A stretch of DNA of 64,000 bases from positions 620,001 to 684,000 of the forward strand of contig CAWGND010000011.1 of NCBI GenBank assembly GCA_963823845.1, in the 5' to 3' direction. Numbering within the stretch: position 1 is the stretch's first letter; every line of letters begins with the position of its first letter. Positions 16,820 to 24,375 of this stretch are shown here, in pieces. The translations under genes were made by a program, and so were the position numbers. The notes under the pieces were generated by a model. It was not told the DNA's origin, did no database searches, and worked only from the letters and a program-made list of their open reading frames with translations. The stretch is from Alloacidobacterium sp963823845. Lineage in GTDB: Bacteria; Acidobacteriota; Terriglobia; Terriglobales; Acidobacteriaceae.

Positions 16820-18169
16820 ATGTCATTCCCCAGTAGAAGGACGGCATCGGTTGCCTGCGCATCTCTCCTTATGCTCACAGGCACGCTCTCCGCTCAGCAC
16901 CTGCCAGAAGCGGAGCCGCCGTCCTCGACTGCATATCAGCAAACCTATGACCGTCTACTCAAGGCAATCAATGCCATTCCAATCTTTGACAACCACGGCC
17001 ATCCAGGATTCGCGGACGACCTCAATGTCGACGCGATGACGTCGCCGCCGGATGCGAGCACAGCGTTCCGCCTGCGCGCTGACAATCCTGAACTCATCGC
17101 CGCTTCAAAAGCGCTCTTCAATTACCCGTATGACGACAACTCCCCGGAACACCTGCAGTGGCTCGTAAAGAAGAAGGCGGAACTGAAGCAGGAACAGAAG
17201 GGCTATCAGTATTTCGACGCGATTCTTGATCGCTTAAACATTGAGCGGGCGGTCGCCAACCGGGTCGAACCTGGGCCATACCTTTCGCCAAAGCGTTTCC
17301 TTTGGGTCTTCTTCGTCGATTCGCTTCTTTTTCCTTTCAATAATCAAGCGGTCATCGCGCGCAATGGCGACCTGGCCGTCTATGTTCCCCTGCAGGAAAA
17401 GAAGCTGCGGAACGAGCTGTCTCAGGAAGGATTGCAACAGCTACCCGCAACCTTCGATGACTACCTTCGATTCGGAACACACCTTCTCGAAGACAACAAG
17501 CAGCACGGCGGCGTTGGCATCAAGTTTGAAATAGGCTACTTCCGCTCGCTTCATTTCGACGATCCGCCAAAGCAGACTGCGGAAGACATCTACACAAAAT
17601 ATCGAAGCGGAGGAACACCCTCTGAAAAAGAATACAAAGACTTCCAGGATTACCTCTTCCGCTACCTGATCAACGAGGCCGGACGCCTGCATCTCCCAGT
17701 GCAAATCCACACCGCCGTGGGTATAGGCGACTACTACAGCGTATCTAACGGCACGGTTCTGGAACTCGAAAACGTCCTGCGCGATCCGCGTTACAGCAAC
17801 ACTACATTCGTGCTGTTACATGGCGGATACCCGTTTCAGGAGCAGGCCATCTGGCTGACGACGCGCAGGAACGTTTACCTCGACTCATCTCTGATGGGAC
17901 TGTATCTCTACCCTGGGGACCTAAAGATTGTACTGCGCCACTGGCTGTTGCTGTTCCCGGATAAAGTCCTTTTCGGCTCTGACGCGTTTCCCTTCAGCGA
18001 CGCAGTTGGCGCCGAAGAAAGCTACTGGATGGCCGTCCGTTCTGCACGAGTCGCGCTGGCTGCGGCGCTTTCGGAAATGATTTTGAATCACGAAATCACA
18101 GAGCAGCAGGCGATGACCTTCGCTCACGACTACCTGCACGACAATGCAGCCCGGCTCTACAGTAAATAA
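16820..18169 (+). CDS. Secreted amidohydrolase-family metal-dependent hydrolase
   Basis: A 449-residue protein with a signal peptide (VACASLLMLTGTLSAQ). The amidohydrolase TIM barrel begins with the metal-binding FDNHGHPG and continues with VQIHTAVGIGDYY, VLLHGGYPF and the late aspartate motif LFGSDAFPF. This outline resembles the amidohydrolase-2/uronate-isomerase-related branch. Secretion is unusual for a catabolic member of that branch. The gene follows the AhpD-like gene by 3 bp. The reaction is unknown. Confidence 0.8.
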   Translation: MSFPSRRTASVACASLLMLTGTLSAQHLPEAEPPSSTAYQQTYDRLLKAINAIPIFDNHGHPGFADDLNVDAMTSPPDASTAFRLRADNPELIAASKALFNYPYDDNSPEHLQWLVKKKAELKQEQKGYQYFDAILDRLNIERAVANRVEPGPYLSPKRFLWVFFVDSLLFPFNNQAVIARNGDLAVYVPLQEKKLRNELSQEGLQQLPATFDDYLRFGTHLLEDNKQHGGVGIKFEIGYFRSLHFDDPPKQTAEDIYTKYRSGGTPSEKEYKDFQDYLFRYLINEAGRLHLPVQIHTAVGIGDYYSVSNGTVLELENVLRDPRYSNTTFVLLHGGYPFQEQAIWLTTRRNVYLDSSLMGLYLYPGDLKIVLRHWLLLFPDKVLFGSDAFPFSDAVGAEESYWMAVRSARVALAAALSEMILNHEITEQQAMTFAHDYLHDNAARLYSK

Positions 18170-18257
18170 GGCAGACTGGTTGACGACCTCCACAAGATTT
18201 CAGAGCGCCACCACTTTATCTTAAGATCAAATTGATTGGACGGAATATCACGTAGAT

Positions 18258-18803
18258 ATGGAACCGAACGAAGTACAGGAACTACATGAAGAGCACGAAC
18301 ATGCGGCAAGACATCCGAGTCTTCTGCCCGTAAGCTTCACCATGAGCCTGCTCGCCGTCCTAGTGGCCATCTCCACCGTACTCGGCCATCGTACGCACAC
18401 AGAAGCAGTACTGGCGCAGGCTCGGGCTAGTGACCAGTGGAACGAATATCAGGCAAAGAAGATTCGTCTCAATGAAACGCAGTTGACCTCTGACATGCTC
18501 TCCGTTCTTGCCGAGCACGACGACAGCGCGAAGAAGCTGATGGATGGCTATAAATCTCATTCAGGTAAATGGTCTGACGATTTGCAGCAGGAAGAGGAAA
18601 AAGCTCACGATTACGAAGCTGAGGTGCGGCATGCAGAACGAAAGGCCAACCGCTTTGACCTCGGCGAGGCCCTCCTCGAGATTGGCCTTGTCATTACTTC
18701 AATCACCCTGCTGACCCGACTACGCGCATACTGGTATCTCGGCATGGCCTTCGGGATAGTAGGAGTGGTCGTGTGCGCAACCGTCCTATTGCTCCATCGA
18801 TGA
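18258..18803 (+). CDS. DUF4337-family membrane protein
   Basis: A 181-residue protein with an acidic cytosolic N-terminus, a membrane segment (LPVSFTMSLLAVLVAISTVLG), a long charged helical region (about residues 50-130, likely coiled coil), and two C-terminal membrane segments (ALLEIGLVITSITLLT and YLGMAFGIVGVVVCATVLLL). The layout fits DUF4337, a family of unknown function. A hairpin lies directly after the stop. Confidence 0.7.
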   Translation: MEPNEVQELHEEHEHAARHPSLLPVSFTMSLLAVLVAISTVLGHRTHTEAVLAQARASDQWNEYQAKKIRLNETQLTSDMLSVLAEHDDSAKKLMDGYKSHSGKWSDDLQQEEEKAHDYEAEVRHAERKANRFDLGEALLEIGLVITSITLLTRLRAYWYLGMAFGIVGVVVCATVLLLHR

Positions 18804-18805
18804 CG

Positions 18806-18843
18806 CACAGGAAAGCCGCTATAACAGCGCGTTTTCCTGTGCC
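18806..18843 (+). terminator. Hairpin after DUF4337 gene, terminator-like
   Basis: GCACAGGAAA (18806-18815) pairs perfectly with TTTCCTGTGC (18834-18843), with a smaller inner stem (CGCT/AGCG) in the loop. It starts 3 bases after the stop codon. The T-tail is weak (ACTCCTTCTT), so it may end transcripts or stabilise the 3' end. Confidence 0.5.
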
Positions 18844-18914
18844 TACTCCTTCTTAACGCCCCAACCGCTGCACTCCCTGCGAACGATCAAGTAATCTGTT
18901 CGAGGAAACCATTC

Positions 18915-20192
18915 ATGCTCACCCGGATCCGCAACTTCCTTTCGGCTTTCCTGCTCTGCAGCGTCTTTTCACTGGCTCAGGTACCGCAGGCCACACCGGT
19001 AATCACCGTCGACAATGGACCGAACGCACTGGTTCAGGAGCAGAAGCACTACGTCGTGCTCGTATCGCTCGACGGCTTCCGCTACGACTACGCAAAGAAG
19101 TATGGCGCGACCCACCTGCTGGCCCTCGCGAAACAAGGCGCCAGCGCGCCTGATGGCATGATCCCTTCCTATCCTTCCGTCACGTTTCCGAACCACTACA
19201 CATTGGTCACCGGCCTGTATCCGGAGCACCACGGCATCGTCGCGATGAGCTTCTACGACGAACAACGCAACGAGCGCTATGCCTACAACGACACAAAAAC
19301 AAGCAGCGACGGCACCTGGTACGGCGGCACCCCTCTGTGGGTACTGGCCGAGCAGCAGGGCATGCGCTCCGCCTGCTTTTTCTGGCCGGGATCGGAGGCC
19401 GCGATTCAAAACGTCCGCCCCAGCTATTATCTGCACTTCGATGACAAATATCCGGACGAGCAGCGCATCGATCAGGTGCTCGCATGGCTCAAATTGCCGG
19501 AGGATAAGCGGCCGCACTTCATTACTCTGTACTACTCAAACGTCGACCACGCCGGGCACCAGTATGGTCCTGCTAGCACCCAGGTGGCTGAAGCTGTAAA
19601 GCACGTCGACGCGCTCATCGGGAAATTACATACCGGCCTTGACTCATTGCATATGCCCATCGACCTGATTGTTGTCAGCGATCACGGCATGGCCCGCGAA
19701 GAAGGCCCGTGGATCAATCTCGACCAGTATGTCGATCTCGGAAACTTCGCCACCGTCGGATCGCTGCTCTACGGGAAGTCCGAAGCTGACGTGGCAAGGG
19801 CATACCAGAAGCTGAAAGCAGCTGACAGCAACTTCGTCGTCTATCGCCGCGCTCAGATGCCCTCGTGGCTGCACTACAACAGCAACCCGCGCGCCGGAGA
19901 TCCCATCATTATCCCTAAAGGCCCCTACGCAATCCGCGCCCACGGCCCCGCCGACGACGAACCAGACCATGCCCCGAATCTGGGCGTCCACGGCTACGAT
20001 CCGCGCGATATGCCGGAGATGAAAGCCATTTTCTACGCCGCCGGCCCTGACATACACGCCGGCACCACGCTCAAACCCTTTGAAAATGTGAACGTCTATC
20101 CATTTATCGCGAAGATCCTGCAACTGCAGGCACCCCCCACGGATGGGAGTCTCAACATTCTTTCCGGCGCGCTTGCTGACGCAGCTCGATAA
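18915..20192 (+). CDS. Secreted nucleotide pyrophosphatase/phosphodiesterase (NPP family)
   Basis: A 425-residue alkaline-phosphatase-superfamily enzyme with a signal peptide ending near FSLAQ. The metal Asp 53 lies in VVLVSLDGFR, the nucleophile Thr 90 in SVTFPNHYTLVTG, and further metal-binding motifs in YYSNVDHAGHQYGP and VVSDHGM. These match ectonucleotide pyrophosphatase/phosphodiesterases, which cleave phosphodiester or pyrophosphate bonds of nucleotides or lipids outside the cytoplasm with two zinc ions. The gene is 17 bp before the GlcNAc kinase gene. Confidence 0.87.
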   Translation: MLTRIRNFLSAFLLCSVFSLAQVPQATPVITVDNGPNALVQEQKHYVVLVSLDGFRYDYAKKYGATHLLALAKQGASAPDGMIPSYPSVTFPNHYTLVTGLYPEHHGIVAMSFYDEQRNERYAYNDTKTSSDGTWYGGTPLWVLAEQQGMRSACFFWPGSEAAIQNVRPSYYLHFDDKYPDEQRIDQVLAWLKLPEDKRPHFITLYYSNVDHAGHQYGPASTQVAEAVKHVDALIGKLHTGLDSLHMPIDLIVVSDHGMAREEGPWINLDQYVDLGNFATVGSLLYGKSEADVARAYQKLKAADSNFVVYRRAQMPSWLHYNSNPRAGDPIIIPKGPYAIRAHGPADDEPDHAPNLGVHGYDPRDMPEMKAIFYAAGPDIHAGTTLKPFENVNVYPFIAKILQLQAPPTDGSLNILSGALADAAR

Positions 20193-20209
20193 GAACAGGA
20201 AGTAGAACG

Positions 20210-21124
20210 ATGTCCTTTTACCTTGGATTCGACGCTGGCGGCACGAAAACCGACTGCGCACTGGCCGACGAAACAAGAATCCTGGCTCGCACGCAGAATG
20301 ACAGCATCAAGCCGCTGCGCGTATCCGCCGAGCAGGCCGAGACGAACATGCGCGCGCTGCTCGAAGAGATTGGGCGCCAAAGCGGTATCGACCTGAAGCA
20401 GGTCGCTGTTTCCTGCGTGGGGACGGCGGGCGTACGGCTGCCGCAGACAAAAGAGTGGATGCAGCAGATCATCTCGCGCTACGCGGGCGGCCAAATTCTA
20501 GTGTGCGGCGATGAAACTACGGCCCTCGATGCGGCTTTCCCCGGACAGGCGGGCGTGCTGGTCATCGGCGGCACAGGCTCCAACATTCTCGGCCGCACCA
20601 GTGCCGGTGAAACCTTCAACGTGGGCGGATGGGGTCCAGCACTCGGCGATGAAGGCTCCGGTTACTGGATCGGCCACGAAGGGCTGAAGAACGCGCTGCG
20701 TGCGCATGACTTCCAGCAGCCGACCATGATTCTCGAAAAGGTCATGCGGTTCTGGTCTGCTGAAACGCTGGGAGATGTAACCAGCATCGGCAACGAAACG
20801 CCGTTACCCGACTTCTCCCAACTCGCGCCGCTGGTCGTGGAATGTGCGGAGGCAGGCGATGCCATCGCACTCGACATTCTTCATTTGGGAGGCCAGTTGC
20901 TGGGAGAAAACGCGGCGCATGCGGTCCGCCGCCTGCGTGTCCTTGAACCGGATGCCCCTCTTCCGGGGATTGCCTACGTGGGCGGCATCCTGAAGAGTGT
21001 TGGTTTTGTGCGCGAAAGCATGGTCGATACGATCCGTGGCAGCCTGCCCACGGTGAAGGTTTTGCCTGAGGCCGTCGATCCTGTCATCGGAGCCCTCTGG
21101 CGCGCGCGCAACCGCGTCAGCTGA
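20210..21124 (+). CDS. BadF/BadG-family sugar kinase, probable N-acetylglucosamine kinase
   Basis: A 304-residue ASKHA-fold kinase with phosphate 1 motif FDAGGTKTDCALAD, the switch VGTAGVRLP, phosphate 2 VLVIGGTGSNILGR, and GWGPALGDEGSGYWIG. This pattern is that of the BadF/BadG/BcrA/BcrD ATPase family and specifically the NagK-like GlcNAc/glucosamine kinases. It would make GlcNAc-6-P from free sugar. NagA, the next enzyme, is encoded 1.1 kb away on the opposite strand, which supports the assignment. The start ATG 20210 follows AGGAAG. Confidence 0.8.
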   Translation: MSFYLGFDAGGTKTDCALADETRILARTQNDSIKPLRVSAEQAETNMRALLEEIGRQSGIDLKQVAVSCVGTAGVRLPQTKEWMQQIISRYAGGQILVCGDETTALDAAFPGQAGVLVIGGTGSNILGRTSAGETFNVGGWGPALGDEGSGYWIGHEGLKNALRAHDFQQPTMILEKVMRFWSAETLGDVTSIGNETPLPDFSQLAPLVVECAEAGDAIALDILHLGGQLLGENAAHAVRRLRVLEPDAPLPGIAYVGGILKSVGFVRESMVDTIRGSLPTVKVLPEAVDPVIGALWRARNRVS

Positions 21125-21136
21125 TCGACGCACTCG

Positions 21137-22162
21137 TCACTTGACGAATAGACGATACCGAATCGTCCAGCTCTGTGTCTGATTCGGAGCGAGGCTCAGA
21201 TGGATATAGGCCTCCGGCGAGATCGTCGTTCGAATTGACCAGAGATAGAACTTCACAATCGGAGAATCCGACGTCTGCTGGACTCCGATTCCCGAAGTGC
21301 GATCCTCGACTGTGATGTCATAAGCCGCTGCCTTCTTCGAATATCCGTTAATGTAGGCCGAGACCGTCTGATGAGGCTCCAGCTCCCTTAAGTAAGCGAT
21401 CGTATTGCCATCGATCGTCGCCATGGACGGATCGAAGTGTGTATCGGGTGAGTCCTGGATTTTTGGAGTGAACGGAAAACGCACCGTCATGCCTGGGCCG
21501 GTCGGCCGTCCATCGAGCATGAAAAAGTCGTGATCGTAAACATCGGTCTGGATTGTCTTCGATCCAATGTTCTTCAGCTGATGTTTTAGAGCAATCACAG
21601 TGCCATGCTTATCAAGCTCCAGAGTCTTTTTGTAGATGTAGGCAAAACCGATCGGCGACTGAAGCTTCTGCTCAAACGTGATTGACCGCTTGCTGGTATG
21701 TAGCGTCCACTTGCCGACCTCGATGAAAGGATAAGCGGTAAAAAACTTATACGGCGAATCGTCGACTTTGCGAAGGATGCCCACTCCTATTTTTACGAAA
21801 GGGTCGCCCGCCCTGGCATCTGCATAACCCAACGCCCCATCTTCGGAGCGAAATTCCTCCACTGGGCCGGTGATGGAGTCGTTAAGCGACGGATCGTATT
21901 TTGGAAACCACTCGCCCCAGAATGTGTGCCCTTTGTAGGAAGCACAGCCGATCACACCTGACCAGTCAAATCGTGTCGAGCGATAATAGCCGTGCTCGGG
22001 GTCGGGCAGAAAGACAACTGCGTCCACATCTCCATTGGTAAGCAGAGCTTTCGGGTGATCCGCGTGAAGAATATCACTGCACGGAGACGTCGATGTGGCA
22101 TTAGCAGCCTGCACGCATAAGAGGACCAGAGCCACATGAGAAAGCGATTTAAGTTTGGTCAT
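21137..22162 (-). CDS. Secreted mutarotase-like beta-sandwich protein, function unknown
   Basis: A 341-residue protein with a signal peptide (HVALVLLCVQAANA). The body (TFEQKLQSPIGFAYIYKKTL, LKHQLKNIGSKTIQTDVYDHDFFMLD, GMTVRFPFTPK) resembles the galactose-mutarotase-like or aldose-epimerase-like beta-sandwich. No catalytic pair can be placed with confidence. It lies 58 bp downstream of nagA on the same strand and may be co-transcribed, and it is convergent with the GlcNAc kinase gene. Confidence 0.65.
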   Translation of the reverse strand: MTKLKSLSHVALVLLCVQAANATSTSPCSDILHADHPKALLTNGDVDAVVFLPDPEHGYYRSTRFDWSGVIGCASYKGHTFWGEWFPKYDPSLNDSITGPVEEFRSEDGALGYADARAGDPFVKIGVGILRKVDDSPYKFFTAYPFIEVGKWTLHTSKRSITFEQKLQSPIGFAYIYKKTLELDKHGTVIALKHQLKNIGSKTIQTDVYDHDFFMLDGRPTGPGMTVRFPFTPKIQDSPDTHFDPSMATIDGNTIAYLRELEPHQTVSAYINGYSKKAAAYDITVEDRTSGIGVQQTSDSPIVKFYLWSIRTTISPEAYIHLSLAPNQTQSWTIRYRLFVK

Positions 22163-22220
22163 GAACCCAGCCAGACGGGAATCAACTTGAAAAGAAGCAT
22201 ACAGCAGAGTCGAGAGTGGG

Positions 22221-23378
22221 TTACGACGCAGAGACTGGTTGCCCTCGTAGAATCGCCTCTACAACCTTGCCTTCTGGCGAAAGCACGGTCAGGTCGGCAG
22301 AACGCCCTGTATCGAGCGTTCCCACCTGTGTATCGAGCCCAGTCATGCGCGCCGGATTCCGAGTGGCCAGAGCCGTAACGGCTCCAAACTCCACCCCAGT
22401 AAACGCGGCGAAATTTTGCACTGCGCGATCCATCGTCAGCGTGCTGCCGGCCAGCGTATCCTCCCCGACGATGCATTTCCCATCCTTTACGCGAACTTCA
22501 AGCTCGCCCAGTCGATAGTTCCCATCGGGCATCCCGGTTGCGCTCATCGCGTCGGTCACCAGAATTGCTCGCTCACTGCCCTTCTCTTTCCAGAACATGC
22601 GAACGACTGTCGGGTTGACGTGCAGGCCATCGCAGATGATCTCGGCAAACAGTTCGGCCCGGTCGAGCACCACACCCAGAATTCCCGGATCGCGATGATC
22701 GAAGCGCCGCATGGCGTTGTAGGTATGCGTGGCCGAAACCGCCCCCGCTTCGACGCCGCGCAGAGCGTCACCCGTTCCCGCATTGCTGTGACCCAGGCTG
22801 ACGCGTACACCCACCTCGACGGCGCGCGCAATCACCTCATCCGCTCCCGGCAACTCCGGCGCAATCGTCATCAGGCGAATGTGCCCTTCGGATGCCTCCC
22901 ACATACGGTTGAACAATGCCACGGTGGGCAACTGCAGATCGCGTTCGGCATGTGCCCCGCGCTTCGCATGGGAAATAAACGGACCTTCCATATGGATCCC
23001 GAGCGGCCTGGCGCCATTTATGTCCAAACCAATCAATTTCGCCAGTCCGCACAGTGACCGCAGCGTCGTGTCGACAGGAGCTGAGACCGTCGTCGCCAGA
23101 TAGGACCCAACGCCGTGCCGCGCAAGGAAGTGTCCAATCGTCGCAAGCGAACTCTGCGTCGCCTCCATCACATCAGCGCCCCCGCTGCCATGGATGTGCA
23201 CGTCAAAGAAGGCTGGCACCAGTGTTGCGCCGGGATAGTCCTGCGTTTCGCCAACAGGTGCAGCGCTATCCCCACGGGACGCAATACTGGCAATCACTCC
23301 ATCTTCGATGACTACAACCGGGGCCGGAACTATCTCGTCTGGGGTCAGCAGTTTTTCTGCCGTAATGACTGTGCGCAT
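22221..23378 (-). CDS. nagA: N-acetylglucosamine-6-phosphate deacetylase
   Basis: A 385-residue amidohydrolase that removes acetate from GlcNAc-6-P to give GlcN-6-P. It carries the first metal site FFDVHIHG (His 61, His 63), the substrate loop LGIHMEGPFISHAKRGAH with its metal Glu, SLGHSNAG, ATHTYNAM, and the late LVTDAMSATG with the catalytic Asp. The start ATG 23378 gives the normal N-terminus MRTVITAEKLLTPD; the open frame further upstream (to 23546) overlaps the nfo promoter and is not used. It is divergent from nfo across 75 bp that hold repeated CTGTATAG sites. Confidence 0.92.
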   Translation of the reverse strand: MRTVITAEKLLTPDEIVPAPVVVIEDGVIASIASRGDSAAPVGETQDYPGATLVPAFFDVHIHGSGGADVMEATQSSLATIGHFLARHGVGSYLATTVSAPVDTTLRSLCGLAKLIGLDINGARPLGIHMEGPFISHAKRGAHAERDLQLPTVALFNRMWEASEGHIRLMTIAPELPGADEVIARAVEVGVRVSLGHSNAGTGDALRGVEAGAVSATHTYNAMRRFDHRDPGILGVVLDRAELFAEIICDGLHVNPTVVRMFWKEKGSERAILVTDAMSATGMPDGNYRLGELEVRVKDGKCIVGEDTLAGSTLTMDRAVQNFAAFTGVEFGAVTALATRNPARMTGLDTQVGTLDTGRSADLTVLSPEGKVVEAILRGQPVSAS

Positions 23379-23402
23379 ACTTGTTCCCGTTCTCGAACGA
23401 CA

Positions 23403-23424
23403 ATACATCTGTATAGCTGTATAG
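23403..23424. promoter_or_regulatory. Repeated CTGTATAG sites between nagA and nfo
   Basis: CTGTATAG occurs twice head to tail (23409-23416 and 23417-23424). The first copy overlaps the inverted repeat ATACA-TC-TGTAT (23403-23414). This lies 25-46 bp upstream of the nagA start, as expected for a repressor site of an amino-sugar operon. No regulator gene is adjacent. Confidence 0.35.
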
Positions 23425-23453
23425 TCCACCCAGAACTCTACACTATAGACAAC

Positions 23454-24368
23454 ATGAGTAAACGCATCGGCATACACCTCTCCACCGCAGGCGGGGTGTA
23501 CAAGGCTGCTGAGCGCGCCCACGAAATCGGCGCCAATACCTTTCAAATCTTCTCATCAAGTCCGCGCATGTGGCGACCTGCTCGCCTCGAAGAAATGCAC
23601 TGCGCCCGCATGCGGGAGTTACGAAAGGAATATAGCTGCTGGCCGCTCGTGGTTCATACCAGCTATCTCGTCAACCTATGCAGCCAGTCGGAAGAAGTAC
23701 GCACCAAGTCGATCGCGGCCTTTCGCGGCGAGGTGGAGCGTGCCCTGGCTCTTGGGGCCGAGTATCTTGTGCTTCATCCCGGCTCGTGGCGCGGCCTCAC
23801 CCGTGAGGATGGCCTGCGGTTGGCCACCGAATCGATCAAGAAATCGCTCGATGGCCTCGACGCGAAGATCAGCGCCTTTCAAATCCTGATCGAGAATACG
23901 GCCGGAGCGGAATTCTCCCTCGGCGGCAGCTTCGAGCAGGTGGCAGAACTCATCCACCGGCTCCATAACGCGGCCCCAGTAGGCGCCTGCCTTGACACTT
24001 GCCATACCCACGTCGCCGGATACGACCTCGTCAGCGAAGAGGGTTACGCCGAAACAATGCGTCAGATCGAAGCAACCATCGGTCCAGAAACCGTCCGCGT
24101 GTGGCATACGAACGACGCCAAAGCCGCGCGCGGCTCGAATCTCGACCGCCACGAGCAAATCGGCCAGGGAATGATCGGACCCGACGCCTTCCGACGCCTA
24201 CTCAACGACAAGCGATTCGCACAATGCGCCTTTATCGCGGAAGTTCCTGTCGAGCAGCCCGACGATGACCGGAAGAACGTTGCCCTGCTCAAATCCTTCG
24301 TTATCTCGAAACAGGAGCAACTTGCGTCCACTCAAAGTGGGGGGATTCGTCGGCAATCAGTAAAATAG
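23454..24368 (+). CDS. nfo: Deoxyribonuclease IV (AP endonuclease)
   Basis: A 304-residue TIM-barrel enzyme that cuts DNA 5' of abasic sites in base-excision repair. The start MSKRIGIHLSTAGGV at 23454 is the family N-terminus. Metal-ligand motifs are visible in order: VLHPGSW, ILIENTAGAE, CLDTCHTHVAGYD, VWHTNDAK and FIAEVPVE. The open frame continues upstream of 23454 only as sequence antisense to nagA. It is 7 bp upstream of leuS, so the two are probably co-transcribed. Confidence 0.93.
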   Translation: MSKRIGIHLSTAGGVYKAAERAHEIGANTFQIFSSSPRMWRPARLEEMHCARMRELRKEYSCWPLVVHTSYLVNLCSQSEEVRTKSIAAFRGEVERALALGAEYLVLHPGSWRGLTREDGLRLATESIKKSLDGLDAKISAFQILIENTAGAEFSLGGSFEQVAELIHRLHNAAPVGACLDTCHTHVAGYDLVSEEGYAETMRQIEATIGPETVRVWHTNDAKAARGSNLDRHEQIGQGMIGPDAFRRLLNDKRFAQCAFIAEVPVEQPDDDRKNVALLKSFVISKQEQLASTQSGGIRRQSVK

Positions 24369-24375
24369 AATTAGG

